Assembly (NCBI GenBank): GCA_002390525.1
Contig: DGPR01000051.1
Span: 1 to 36,853 of the forward strand
Direction of reading: 5' to 3'
Source: Cellvibrionales bacterium UBA4435
GTDB taxonomy: Bacteria; Pseudomonadota; Gammaproteobacteria; Pseudomonadales; Porticoccaceae
Length of the DNA stretch: 36,853 bases
Made by a program: the position numbers and the translations under genes. Below the pieces are notes generated by a model. It saw nothing but the letters and a program-made list of their open reading frames with translations. It was not told the DNA's origin and ran no database searches. Each line of letters opens with the position of its first letter. Within the stretch, counting starts at the first letter, position 1. Below are positions 10,129-18,705 of the stretch, in pieces.

Positions 10129-10629
10129 TTAATTATTTTCTAAAGAATTTAAAATAAACAGGGGTTCAGGTGGAATAATTGCACCTTGGTAACTTTTATC
10201 AAAGTCATCTAATGATGATATTGCAGCCTCTAAGTTAGTCCCTTCTTTGAGATCAAAAGATGTAAACCCACACCTCTTAAGATAAAAGAGCTGATCTTGA
10301 ATTGGGTTACCTATTGCCCTGAGTTGGCCATTAAATTCGTATCGCTCTCTTAATAGTCTAGCAATGGAGAAACCCCTTCCATCAGTGAAAATTGGAAAAT
10401 TTACTGCAATTAAAGGAAATAGATTTGCTTCATGACCGACTAGCTCAACTGATTCGTCACTATCAATCCATATACCTGCTACTGTAAGATTTAATTTTTC
10501 GCGATTATCCAACCAGTATTGCATAGGAAGCAATAGAAGTTTTCCTATAGGTAATTGGCCCTCAAAATCCTTATCTATAATAACCCAGGCATCATCAACT
10601 ACCTCTGTACCTTTAATGATTTTAGGCAT
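10129..10629 (-). CDS. DUF934 protein, partner of sulfite reductase
   Basis: Small soluble protein of the DUF934 family (166 aa), characteristically encoded just downstream of a CysI/NirA-type sulfite reductase in proteobacteria. Conserved-looking parts are FPIFTDGRGFSIARLLRERY, LRAIGNPIQDQLFYLKRCGF and a C-terminal AISSLDDF. The biochemical role is unsettled; an accessory role in assimilatory sulfite reduction is inferred from genomic linkage. It starts two bases after the cysI stop, so it is almost certainly co-transcribed and coupled with it. Confidence 0.85.
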   Translation of the reverse strand: MPKIIKGTEVVDDAWVIIDKDFEGQLPIGKLLLLPMQYWLDNREKLNLTVAGIWIDSDESVELVGHEANLFPLIAVNFPIFTDGRGFSIARLLRERYEFNGQLRAIGNPIQDQLFYLKRCGFTSFDLKEGTNLEAAISSLDDFDKSYQGAIIPPEPLFILNSLENN

Positions 10630-10631
10630 AT

Positions 10632-12317
10632 TTATTTACCTCTTTTTTTTCGAGCTAAATTTTCTGGATAAACCTTTTCTTTAAATGGGTCTATTCCAAT
10701 TCGACGATATGTGTCTATAAATAACTCATCATCTTTACGATTCTCAACATAAATACTAAGAATTTTTTCAATAACATCGGGAACTTCAGATTCCCCAAAA
10801 GAAGGCCCTAAAACTTTTGCTAGAGATGCATCTATACCGGAGCTTCCTCCTAATTGAATTTGATAAAACTCAGCACCTTTTTTATCTACCCCAAGTATCC
10901 CTATATTACCTACATGATGATGCCCACAGGCATTCATACAGCCAGATATATTTAATGATAAGTCACCCAAGTCATGGACGTAGTCAATATCTTCAAATTT
11001 TCTTTGTATAGATTCTGCTATAGGAATAGATTTTGCGTTAGCTAGAGAGCAAAAATCTCCACCTGGGCAACAGATCATATCTGTTAACGTGTTGATATTT
11101 GGAGTGGCAAAACCACTCATTTTGGCTTTCTCCCATAAATTATAGAGATTAGATTTTTTAACATCAGCTAAAACTATATTTTGGTTATGGGTGGCCCTCA
11201 CTTCGCTAAACGAAAATTCATCAGCTAATTCTGCAATAGCTTCAAGTTGAGAGTCCGTTAAATCGCCCGGAGCTACACCAGTTGGCTTTAACGATAGAGT
11301 TACAGAGCTATAACCATCTATCTTGTGAGCCCTTACATTTCTCTTAAGCCATTTATCAAAAGCTATATTCTTTTTTGCTTGAGTTTTAATTTCTTCATCT
11401 AGCTTTTTGTCGTCAAGAATTTCATAAGGCGGTAAGGTAAAGTGTCCCTTCACTCTATTAATTTCTGTGAGAGTGAGCTTTCCTGGAGTATCTTTGGTGT
11501 AGTCCCACTCATCCTCTACCTCTTGGGCAAAAATTTCTGGTGTCCAAGCTTTCACAAGAATTTTAATTCTAGCTTTATATTTATTAGCTCTGTTTCCATG
11601 ACGGTTATATACCCTCAAAATAGCATCTAAATATGTAAGTAGATCTTTTTGCGGTAGAAATTCTCGAATTATGGAACCAATAACAGGTGTGCGCCCTAGG
11701 CCACCACCAACGTATATCTTAAAACCTACCTCATTAGACGAGTTTTTTACAATTTGTATACCTATATCATGAACTTGAATCGCCGCTCTATCTCCGTCAG
11801 TTCCGCTTACGGCGATTTTAAATTTACGTGGCAAAAATGCAAACTCAGGATGAAAGGTAGACCATTGCCTTATAATTTCACACCATGGTCGCGGGTCTTC
11901 AAGCTCATCTCTAGACGCTCCAGCAAACTGATCAGAGGTAGTATTTCGTATACAATTTCCGCTAGTTTGCACTGCATGCATTTCTACCTGTGCTAGCTCT
12001 GCAAGTATTTTTGGCACGTCTTCTAATTTAGGCCAATTTAGTTGGATATTTTGACGAGTTGTGACATGACAATAACCTTTGTCATAAAGCCTAGTAATAT
12101 GTGCTAGTTTTCGTAGCTGTATTGAATTTAATAAACCATAAGGGACAGCAATACGTAACATCGGAGCAAGTCGCTGAATATATAAACCATTCTGAAGGCG
12201 CAAAGGAAGAAACTCATCGTCAGAAAGCTCTCCTGCTAAGTAACGATCGGTTTGATTTTGAAATTGAGCAACACGCTGCTCAATAATTTTTTGGTCTTGT
12301 TCGTTATATAAATACAT
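10632..12317 (-). CDS. cysI: Siroheme nitrite/sulfite reductase, probable assimilatory CysI
   Basis: Siroheme/[4Fe-4S] reductase converting sulfite to sulfide for cysteine synthesis. The cluster-siroheme cysteines are C417-x5-C423 (CCPGGDFCSLA) and C460-x3-C464 (SGCMNACGHHHVG). Basic sulfite-binding positions lie in GYCHVTTRQNIQL and NCIRNTTSDQFAG. It is 561 aa. Sulfite rather than nitrite is favoured by the adjacent DUF934 gene. No CysJ flavoprotein or ferredoxin gene is in the window, so the electron donor is unknown. It is first in a minus-strand run continuing into the DUF934 gene and perhaps the antiporter and argS. Confidence 0.9.
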   Translation of the reverse strand: MYLYNEQDQKIIEQRVAQFQNQTDRYLAGELSDDEFLPLRLQNGLYIQRLAPMLRIAVPYGLLNSIQLRKLAHITRLYDKGYCHVTTRQNIQLNWPKLEDVPKILAELAQVEMHAVQTSGNCIRNTTSDQFAGASRDELEDPRPWCEIIRQWSTFHPEFAFLPRKFKIAVSGTDGDRAAIQVHDIGIQIVKNSSNEVGFKIYVGGGLGRTPVIGSIIREFLPQKDLLTYLDAILRVYNRHGNRANKYKARIKILVKAWTPEIFAQEVEDEWDYTKDTPGKLTLTEINRVKGHFTLPPYEILDDKKLDEEIKTQAKKNIAFDKWLKRNVRAHKIDGYSSVTLSLKPTGVAPGDLTDSQLEAIAELADEFSFSEVRATHNQNIVLADVKKSNLYNLWEKAKMSGFATPNINTLTDMICCPGGDFCSLANAKSIPIAESIQRKFEDIDYVHDLGDLSLNISGCMNACGHHHVGNIGILGVDKKGAEFYQIQLGGSSGIDASLAKVLGPSFGESEVPDVIEKILSIYVENRKDDELFIDTYRRIGIDPFKEKVYPENLARKKRGK

Positions 12318-12481
12318 TAATAGTCACAACATTGATAATCTTTAATAGTCATATTATCTATTATTGACAAACAGAATAATAGAAATCAGTCGGTAATTAT
12401 TGATAATAACTACTCTTTTCGGTCGATTTAAATTACAACAGACATAAATCATGCGAAAATATACATCTGACTGTTTGTCAG
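12317..12481. repeat. Repeat cluster in the cysI control region
   Basis: Four repeats can be read directly. TTAATAGTCA is a direct repeat (12317-12326 and 12342-12351). ATTGATAAT occurs twice (12331-12339 and 12399-12407). TGACAAACAG (12365-12374) has an exact inverted copy, CTGTTTGTCA (12471-12480). The latter overlaps a 5-bp inverted repeat CTGAC-N5-GTCAG (12467-12481). These look like regulator-binding sites rather than coding sequence. Confidence 0.5.
12342..12370 (-). promoter_or_regulatory. Candidate cysI promoter
   Basis: On the minus strand TTGTCA (12365-12370) and TATTAA (12342-12347) are separated by exactly 17 bases, giving a short leader before the cysI ATG. The -35 lies within a 10-base element that recurs in inverted orientation at 12471-12480, and the -10 lies within a 10-base direct repeat of the sequence next to the start codon. 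Confidence 0.4.
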
Positions 12482-12519
12482 CTTAATCAAACTTATATTC
12501 TAAGCAATGATAAGTAATT

Positions 12520-12548
12520 AGGACAATATTAATTATGACTGCTATAAT
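12520..12548 (+). promoter_or_regulatory. Candidate promoter for the 41-residue membrane ORF
   Basis: AGGACA (12520-12525) is followed after 17 bases by a perfect TATAAT (12543-12548). The predicted start of transcription is near 12555, about 50 bases ahead of the ATG at 12605. Confidence 0.5.
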
Positions 12549-12604
12549 TATTTTCGTTGATATATAAACCTTTTATTATCCTTGCTAAACATGGAAACTG
12601 TGAT

Positions 12605-12730
12605 ATGTCAGAAGAAATAACCGATAATAAAATTGAGCAAGAAAATAATAGTAGAGTTGATGCTATTGCAGCAGTAGCTTTCTCTTGTATTTTTGTGGCA
12701 ACTGTAATTTTTTGGCTGAGTAATCAGTAG
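12605..12730 (+). CDS. Small single-helix membrane protein, 41 aa, unknown function
   Basis: The frame begins MSEEITDNKIEQENNSRVDA and ends with a hydrophobic helix (about residues 21-38) and a short polar SNQ tail. The charged N-terminus precedes one membrane segment. ATGGAAAC about nine bases upstream could serve as ribosome binding site, and a good sigma-70-like promoter lies at 12520-12548. Similar short proteins with an N-S-R-V-D-A-I-A-A-V-A core seem familiar to me from other gammaproteobacteria, but I cannot name the family. It is divergent from cysI and convergent with the DUF2970 gene. Confidence 0.6.
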   Translation: MSEEITDNKIEQENNSRVDAIAAVAFSCIFVATVIFWLSNQ

Positions 12731-12753
12731 TTTTTATAATTTTCTTATTTTAA

Positions 12754-12770
12754 TAAGTAATAATTACTTA
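12754..12770. terminator. Possible weak bidirectional terminator
   Basis: TAAGTAAT-A-ATTACTTA is a perfect 8-bp inverted repeat between the convergent 41-residue ORF and the DUF2970 gene. It is AT-only apart from one G/C pair per arm and has no strong T-run, so its activity as a terminator is doubtful. Confidence 0.3.
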
Positions 12771-12773
12771 ATT

Positions 12774-12998
12774 TCAATTATTAAGTACTGATCTAACTAC
12801 GGAAGTGACACATACAATAAAAATTATAGTAAATATAACCCCAGCTATTATAAAACTATAGATATTTCCGTACTTAAAGTCCCTAGCCCTGTTTCTGTTA
12901 CTTTGAACACCAATAAATGCAGCTAATGTGCTTAATACAATTGTCCAAAAATTTGGCTTACTTTGAACTTTATTGAACTTTTCCCTTTTCTTTTGCAT
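12774..12998 (-). CDS. DUF2970 small membrane protein
   Basis: The 74-aa protein matches the DUF2970 pattern: a first hydrophobic segment, the linker IGVQSNRNRARDFKYGN, then a second strong transmembrane helix (about residues 48-70) ending in VVRSVL. The family is widespread in beta- and gammaproteobacteria and has no established function. It follows metH by 17 bases on the same strand and is probably the last gene of that transcript. The N-terminal 16 residues are very basic, so they are probably cytosolic. Confidence 0.75.
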   Translation of the reverse strand: MQKKREKFNKVQSKPNFWTIVLSTLAAFIGVQSNRNRARDFKYGNIYSFIIAGVIFTIIFIVCVTSVVRSVLNN

Positions 12999-13015
12999 CA
13001 GACAACTCTTTAGCT

Positions 13016-16000
13016 TTATAAATTTGGCCTAAGCCATCTTTCTATCTCAGATAAATCAAGCTTTTTCCTAATCGCTAGGCTTTCTAATTGATCTTGATTA
13101 ATTTTTCCAACATTAAAATACTTAGATTCAGGATGTGAAAAATACCAACCACTAACTGATGCTGCAGGCCTCATAGCAAAACTGTCAGTTAAGCTAATAC
13201 CTATATTTTTATATACATCAAGCAGATCAAACAACTGCTTTTTTTCTGTATGATCGGGGCAAGACGGATACCCAGGAGCTGGCCTTATTCCAAGATATTT
13301 TTCTTTTATTAGATCTTCATTATCTAGACTCTCATCATTAGAGTAACCCCAGTATTTTTTTCTTATTCTTTCATGTAGGTGTTCTGCGAAAGCTTCGGCA
13401 AGCCTATCTGCTAAAGCTTTAACTAAAATACTATTATAGTCGTCCCCCTTTTTTTCATATTCGGCAGCTAACTTTTCAACTCCTATACCAGTTGTTACGG
13501 CAAAACCACCTATATAATCATCAACATTTGCTTCTTTCGGGGCAATAAAATCACCTAAAGATAACATTTCAGTGACATCATCATTTTTCGATGACTGCTG
13601 TCTAATATGATGAAGTGTAGATTGAACTGTGGTGCGTGATTGATCTTTATAGACCTCAATATCGTCATCATTTATAGTATTTGCTGGCCATAATCCAAAT
13701 ACTGCAGAAGCTTTTAGTGTTTTTTCTTCGATGAGCTTTTTAAGCATTAACTGAGCATCATTAAAAAGATCAGTAGCAGCTTTACCTACAATATGGTCAG
13801 TAAGTATTTTGGGGTACTTACCTGCGAGATCCCATGTAATAAAAAAAGGCGTCCAATCAATATGACCTAGCAATAATTCGATTGGATAATCGTCTAAGAC
13901 TTGGATTCCTAAATTATTGGGTAAAGGTGGAGTATATTTTGTCCAATCTACTTTATACTTAGCTTTTTTTGCTTGCTGATAAGAAAGGGAATCATTTCTT
14001 GGTTTTCTCTTGATAGCTCTTTCTCTGACTTGCTCATAGTCCAGCTGTATCTCTTTAATATAATTATCTTTTTCTTTTTTATTTAAAAGCTTACCTGCAA
14101 CACCCACAGCCCTTGAAGCATCAGCAACATATATTGTTTGATTTTGATGATAGTTCGGATCAATTTTTACAGCTGTATGTGCTTTTGAGGTAGTGGCCCC
14201 ACCTATCAACAGTGGAAAATTTAAATTTTTTCGTTCAAGCTCAGAGGCTATATGAACCATCTCATCTAAAGAGGGTGTTATAAGACCTGAAAGTCCGATG
14301 ATATCAACTTTTTCTTTCACAGCTGTTTCTATAATTTTTTCTGCAGAAACCATAACACCAAGATCGATAACTTCATAGTTATTGCAACCAAGTACTACAC
14401 CAACAATATTTTTACCAATATCGTGAACATCACCCTTCACGGTAGCCATTAGTATCTTTCCGTTATGTGATATTTTCTCGGTTTTTTCGTTTTCTATAAA
14501 AGGCTGAAGATGAGCAACTGATTGCTTCATCACCCTAGCAGATTTGACTACTTGAGGGAGAAACATCTTACCTTCACCAAATAAATCACCAACAACATTC
14601 ATACCGTCCATTAAGGGCCCTTCAATAACATGAAGAGGCCTTTCGGAGTTGAGCCTACATTCTTCTGTATCTTCTATGATGTGTGAGGTGATGCCTTTGA
14701 CAAGGGCATGCTCTAGTCGCTTCTCGATTGGCCATGATCTCCACTCGATATCAGTTTTATTTTCTTTATTGGGCCCACCGATATGATAATTTTGAGCTAT
14801 AGATACAAGATCTTCAGTGCTTGTAGGAGAGAGATTTTGAATAACAGCTTCTACTTTCTCACAGAGCTCTTTTGGGATTTCACTATACACAGTCAGCTGA
14901 CCTGCATTAACAATACCCATGCTTAGACCAGCACGTATTGCATGCAAGAGAAATACTGAGTGAATAGCTTCCCTTACCGGATTGTTTCCGCGAAATGAAA
15001 AAGAAACGTTACTGATCCCTCCTGAGATGAGCGCTAGCGGTAAATTTTTTTTAATCCAGCGAGTGCTTTCTATGAAGTCTACTGCATAATTATTATGTTC
15101 TTCTATTCCGGTTGCTACTGCAAAAACATTTGGGTCGAAAATTATATCTGCAGGATTAAAGCCTATCTGTTTTACAAGTATATTGTAGCTCCGCTCACAT
15201 ATCTCTTTTCTACGCTCTAAACTATCAGCTTGGCCTTTCGTATCAAAAGCCATAACAACTACAGCTGCGCCATACTTTTTACATAATTTAGCCTGCTCTA
15301 TGAAGGGTGCTTCTCCTTCTTTGAGGCTAATAGAGTTTACAATACATTTGCCTTGCGTCCACTTGAGGCCAGACTCAATTACATGCCATTTAGAGGAGTC
15401 AATCATTAACGGAATTCTTGATATATCTGGCTCAGAAGCAATTAGTTTAGTAAAGGTGGTCATTGCTTCGACAGCATCTAACATACCTTCATCCATATTA
15501 ATGTCTATGATCTGGGCTCCATTTTCTACTTGCTGGCGCGCAACATCTAAAGCTTCTTCGTATTGACCGTCTAGTATAAGTTTTTTGAAACGAGAAGAGC
15601 CTGTGACGTTGCATCTTTCACCTACATTCACAAATAAGGAATCTTGAAAAATACTATAAGCTTCTAGCCCAGACAATCGACATGCGGATTGTATAGTTGG
15701 AATTAAGCGTGCTTTAAATTTTTTTACACTTTTAGAAATTTCTTCAATATGCTCTGGTGTGGTGCCACAGCAGCCACCGATTATATTGAGAAATCCACTT
15801 TGAGCAAATTCAGAAACAACTTCACTAGTTTCCTGGGGTGTTTCATCATATTCACCAAACTCGTTTGGTAGACCTGCATTTGGATGGGCGCTAACGAAGG
15901 TATCGGAAATCCTTGATAATTCTTCTATGTGGGGGCGAAGTTCTTTTGCCCCAAGAGCACAATTAAGACCTATAGAGAATGGCTTTGCATGAGAAACTGA

Positions 16001-16714
16001 GTTCCAAAATGCTTCAGGTGTTTGACCTGAAAGTGTTCTACCACTAGCGTCAGTGATTGTGCCAGAAATCATAATTGGTAATTCAAAACCTTTTTTTTCA
16101 AAGGTTGATTTCACCGCAAAGATTGCAGCCTTGGCATTTAAAGTATCGAATATCGTTTCTATTAAGATGATATCACTGCCACCATCTATTAATGCTTCTG
16201 TTGCTTCAATATAGGTCTCAACTAGTTCATTAAAATCAGTATTGCGTGCACCTGGATCGTTAACATCGGGAGATATTGATAGTGTACGGCTGGTTGGCCC
16301 TAAAACTCCAGCAACCCATTTTGGGTTTTCGGATGTAGAGACCTCATCACAAGCTTCTCTGGCAATCTCAGCACCGGACTTATTAAGCTCATATACTAAA
16401 TTCTCCATGTCGTAGTCTGCAAGTGATATAGATGTGGAGTTAAATGTATTTGTTTCTAATATGTCTGCTCCAGATTTTAAATATGCTAAATGAATATCCT
16501 TGATCAAATTTCTTTGAGTTATTGACAAAAGATCATTATTACCTGCCACATCTTTGTGAAAATCCTTAAATCTCTCTCCTCTGTAGTCATCTTCCTTGAG
16601 CTTATATCGTTGTATCATGGTGCCCATTGCACCATCTAATATTAAAATTCGACGGCAAACTTCTTCTTCCAGCTTTTGTATGCGCGCTTCTCGATCACTC
16701 ATTACAATATCCAT
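13016..16714 (-). CDS. metH: MetH, cobalamin-dependent methionine synthase
   Basis: Transfers the methyl group of 5-methyltetrahydrofolate through methylcobalamin to homocysteine. All four modules are present. The homocysteine domain has zinc ligands C252 and C315-C316 ([10 protein letters not shown]). The pterin-binding domain spans about residues 360-640 and starts [13 protein letters not shown]. The cobalamin domain carries axial H764 in GDVHDIGKN. The SAM-dependent reactivation domain has [12 protein letters not shown] near 1144-1155. Numbering runs five residues ahead of E. coli, so the second ATG (16702, MSDREAR; 1228 aa) may be the true start. Full-length activation machinery implies that the cell makes or imports B12. 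Confidence 0.97.
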   Translation of the reverse strand: MDIVMSDREARIQKLEEEVCRRILILDGAMGTMIQRYKLKEDDYRGERFKDFHKDVAGNNDLLSITQRNLIKDIHLAYLKSGADILETNTFNSTSISLADYDMENLVYELNKSGAEIAREACDEVSTSENPKWVAGVLGPTSRTLSISPDVNDPGARNTDFNELVETYIEATEALIDGGSDIILIETIFDTLNAKAAIFAVKSTFEKKGFELPIMISGTITDASGRTLSGQTPEAFWNSVSHAKPFSIGLNCALGAKELRPHIEELSRISDTFVSAHPNAGLPNEFGEYDETPQETSEVVSEFAQSGFLNIIGGCCGTTPEHIEEISKSVKKFKARLIPTIQSACRLSGLEAYSIFQDSLFVNVGERCNVTGSSRFKKLILDGQYEEALDVARQQVENGAQIIDINMDEGMLDAVEAMTTFTKLIASEPDISRIPLMIDSSKWHVIESGLKWTQGKCIVNSISLKEGEAPFIEQAKLCKKYGAAVVVMAFDTKGQADSLERRKEICERSYNILVKQIGFNPADIIFDPNVFAVATGIEEHNNYAVDFIESTRWIKKNLPLALISGGISNVSFSFRGNNPVREAIHSVFLLHAIRAGLSMGIVNAGQLTVYSEIPKELCEKVEAVIQNLSPTSTEDLVSIAQNYHIGGPNKENKTDIEWRSWPIEKRLEHALVKGITSHIIEDTEECRLNSERPLHVIEGPLMDGMNVVGDLFGEGKMFLPQVVKSARVMKQSVAHLQPFIENEKTEKISHNGKILMATVKGDVHDIGKNIVGVVLGCNNYEVIDLGVMVSAEKIIETAVKEKVDIIGLSGLITPSLDEMVHIASELERKNLNFPLLIGGATTSKAHTAVKIDPNYHQNQTIYVADASRAVGVAGKLLNKKEKDNYIKEIQLDYEQVRERAIKRKPRNDSLSYQQAKKAKYKVDWTKYTPPLPNNLGIQVLDDYPIELLLGHIDWTPFFITWDLAGKYPKILTDHIVGKAATDLFNDAQLMLKKLIEEKTLKASAVFGLWPANTINDDDIEVYKDQSRTTVQSTLHHIRQQSSKNDDVTEMLSLGDFIAPKEANVDDYIGGFAVTTGIGVEKLAAEYEKKGDDYNSILVKALADRLAEAFAEHLHERIRKKYWGYSNDESLDNEDLIKEKYLGIRPAPGYPSCPDHTEKKQLFDLLDVYKNIGISLTDSFAMRPAASVSGWYFSHPESKYFNVGKINQDQLESLAIRKKLDLSEIERWLRPNL

Positions 16715-16739
16715 GTTTATTTAATATCTCTTTAAAATC

Positions 16740-16768
16740 ATTTTACCACATCAAAATATCTATATCAA
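16740..16768 (-). promoter_or_regulatory. Candidate metH promoter
   Basis: On the minus strand TTGATA (16763-16768) and TAAAAT (16740-16745) are spaced by 17 bases. Transcription would start near 16733, giving a leader of roughly 20-30 bases. The -35 hexamer sits inside the palindrome at 16757-16786. Confidence 0.5.
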
Positions 16769-16786
16769 AAAATATTGATATAGATA
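16757..16786. promoter_or_regulatory. Operator-like palindrome over the metH -35
   Basis: Perfect 11-bp inverted repeat, TATCTATATCA / TGATATAGATA, with an 8-base spacer; it can also be read as ATATCAA-N6-TTGATAT. It overlaps the predicted metH -35 element, a position expected of a repressor site. A methionine-metabolism repressor of the SahR (ArsR family) type is one candidate, but I cannot confirm the motif from memory and no regulator gene lies nearby. Confidence 0.5.
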
Positions 16787-16815
16787 ATAAATTAACTTGA
16801 TTGTAACTCATAGGT

Positions 16816-16844
16816 TTGTCGACATAGGTCAAGAATGATAAAAT
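16816..16844 (+). promoter_or_regulatory. Candidate nfuA promoter
   Basis: TTGTCG (16816-16821) and TAAAAT (16839-16844) are separated by 17 bases, some 35-40 bases ahead of the nfuA ATG. No IscR-like site is evident. Confidence 0.35.
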
Positions 16845-16881
16845 TCTATTATATTTTATGTAGAAAAGTTAAGAGGTTCAG

Positions 16882-17463
16882 ATGTTAAATATAAATATTA
16901 CAGAATCAGCTCAAAAATACCTTACAGAGCTTCTTGAAAAACAAGACACAAAAGGTATTGGAATTCGAATATTTGTATCAGATCCCGGAACCCCTAAGGC
17001 CGAAACTTGTATCGCTTATTGTCGTCCCGGTGAAGAAAAAGAAGATGATATTGTAGTAGACTATACGGACTTTCAGGCTCATTTTGGTCAAAAAAGCTTA
17101 CCTTTTTTAGAGGATGCTAAGGTAGATTACTCTGATGATAAGTTTGGGGGCCAGCTGACAATTAGAGCTCCAAACTCGCGTATGCCCAATATCAATGACG
17201 ATAGCCCAATCGAAGATAAGATAAACTATGTTTTACATAGTGAAGTAAATCCAGGACTAGCATCACATGGCGGCAGTATAAGTTTAGAAGAAGTCATAGA
17301 TAATATTGCAATTCTGAAATTTGGTGGAGGCTGTCAAGGCTGTGGGTCAGCTGATGTAACGTTGAAAGAAGGCGTCGAAAAAACTATGATGGAAAAAATT
17401 CCTGAATTGAAGGGAATTAAAGACATCACAGACCATACCGACAAAAGTAAAGCTTACATGTAG
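16882..17463 (+). CDS. nfuA: NfuA, iron-sulfur cluster carrier
   Basis: Scaffold/carrier that delivers [4Fe-4S] clusters to client apoproteins. It has an N-terminal degenerate A-type domain (about 1-95) and a C-terminal Nfu domain (about 108-193). The cluster motif is C151-x2-C154 in [19 protein letters not shown]. At 193 aa it is nearly the E. coli length (191). A good Shine-Dalgarno, AAGAGG, lies six bases before the ATG. It is divergent from metH and convergent with the DAHP synthase gene. Several possible client Fe-S enzymes (RlmN, IspG, CysI) are encoded in this window. Confidence 0.96.
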   Translation: MLNINITESAQKYLTELLEKQDTKGIGIRIFVSDPGTPKAETCIAYCRPGEEKEDDIVVDYTDFQAHFGQKSLPFLEDAKVDYSDDKFGGQLTIRAPNSRMPNINDDSPIEDKINYVLHSEVNPGLASHGGSISLEEVIDNIAILKFGGGCQGCGSADVTLKEGVEKTMMEKIPELKGIKDITDHTDKSKAYM

Positions 17464-17482
17464 TGCAACTTATTTCATGGCT

Positions 17483-18553
17483 TTACACTTTTCTATCAAA
17501 AAGTGAATTTTTAAGTTTTTTGTGCATTTTTTTTATAGTTATTTCTGTTGTACTCCAGTCCATACATGAATCTGTTATCGAGACTCCGTACTTTAAATCT
17601 TTTATATCGCTAGTAATATTTTGATTCCCAGCATTTATATTACTTTCGATCATCAGGCCGATAATTGATTTATTTCCCTCTAAAATCTGATTAGTAACAT
17701 TTTCAACAACTAATGGCTGTAATTCATGATTTTTATTTGAATTTGCGTGACTACAGTCAACCATGATATTTTCAGCAATTCCTGACGATCTTAAATTTTC
17801 TTCAGTCATAGCTATACTCACTGAGTCATAATTGGGTTTTCCGTCACCACCACGCAGGACCACATGAGAATATGAGTTCCCTGCAGTAGTTATCACAGAA
17901 ACATTACCTTCAGCATTGACTCCCAAAAAGCGATGAGGGCTAGCAACTGATTTTAACGCGTTAATTGCAACGGAGAGTCCACCGTCTGTACCATTTTTGA
18001 ATCCAACAGCAGAAGATAGCCCTGAAGCCATCTCACGGTGTGTTTGGGATTCTGTAGTCCGTGCACCAATAGCCGCCCACGTAATTAGGTCATGCATATA
18101 TTGAGGAGATATTGGGTCTAAAGCTTCTGTGGCAGTTGGCAAGCCAATTTCAGCTATTTCCATTAATAACTTTCTACCTACATGTAATCCTTCAGTTATT
18201 TTAAAAGAATCATTAAGATGGGGATCATTAATAAGACCTTTCCATCCTGTCGTTGTTCTTGGTTTTTCAAAGTAGACGCGCATCACTAAACACAAAGTAT
18301 CACTAACATCATCAGCAAGCGCTTTTAAACGATTAGCATAGTCTATAGCTGCATCAGTATCATGAATAGAGCAGGGACCCACGACAATGAATATTCTGTG
18401 GTCTTTCCTATCTAGAATGTTTTCAATAGCAGCACGACCGGTATTTACAGTTTTGCGTGCAGCATCACTAATTTGTATTTTTTCTTTGAGCGCCTTAGGC
18501 GATATCAGTATCTCTTGTGAATCGACATTGATATTTTCAATAGCTCGCGTCAT
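17483..18553 (-). CDS. aroF: DAHP synthase, class I, AroF-like
   Basis: First committed step of the shikimate pathway: phosphoenolpyruvate plus erythrose 4-phosphate to DAHP. Landmarks are VVGPCSIHD, RVYFEKPRTT-GWKGL, GARTTESQTHREMASGLS, GFKNGTDGG, LRGGDGKPNY and VDCSHANSNKNH. The segment ATEALDPISPQY and the MIESNINAGNQ region resemble E. coli AroF more than AroG or AroH, suggesting tyrosine-type feedback, but the inhibitor cannot be settled by eye. I chose the ATG at 18553 over an upstream in-frame TTG (18565) because GGA lies at the right distance and the resulting 356 aa equals E. coli AroF. It is monocistronic. Confidence 0.93.
   Translation of the reverse strand: MTRAIENINVDSQEILISPKALKEKIQISDAARKTVNTGRAAIENILDRKDHRIFIVVGPCSIHDTDAAIDYANRLKALADDVSDTLCLVMRVYFEKPRTTTGWKGLINDPHLNDSFKITEGLHVGRKLLMEIAEIGLPTATEALDPISPQYMHDLITWAAIGARTTESQTHREMASGLSSAVGFKNGTDGGLSVAINALKSVASPHRFLGVNAEGNVSVITTAGNSYSHVVLRGGDGKPNYDSVSIAMTEENLRSSGIAENIMVDCSHANSNKNHELQPLVVENVTNQILEGNKSIIGLMIESNINAGNQNITSDIKDLKYGVSITDSCMDWSTTEITIKKMHKKLKNSLFDRKV
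17486..17512 (+). terminator. Possible nfuA terminator
   Basis: CACTTTT-N6-AAAAGTG forms a 7-bp stem followed by AATTTTT on the plus strand, just beyond nfuA. It lies inside the 3' end of the convergent DAHP synthase gene. The stem is AT-rich, so the call is tentative. Confidence 0.4.
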
Positions 18554-18705
18554 ATTTTTGTCCAAATAATATTTAATTTAAACGTATTCTACATGAAAAT
18601 TCACCCTAGAGTGCAGAGGATAGCGTCTTAATATCTCTATTTATTGAAGATATCTACAAATTGAAACAATATTAAAAATTATTTTTAAAAATAAAGATAA
18701 ATCAT

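Noticed and set aside
13016..16714. Second start for metH as a separate finding
   Set aside because: Two closely spaced ATGs (16714 and 16702) are ordinary; noted in the gene entry only.
16715..16881. Cobalamin riboswitch upstream of metH
   Set aside because: The gap is only 167 bases, the likely leader is about 20-30 bases, and no B12-box-like sequence is visible.
18664..18705. AT-only palindrome TATTTTTAAAAATA after the AddA-like gene as a terminator
   Set aside because: No GC in the stem and embedded in AT-rich DNA; likely composition noise.
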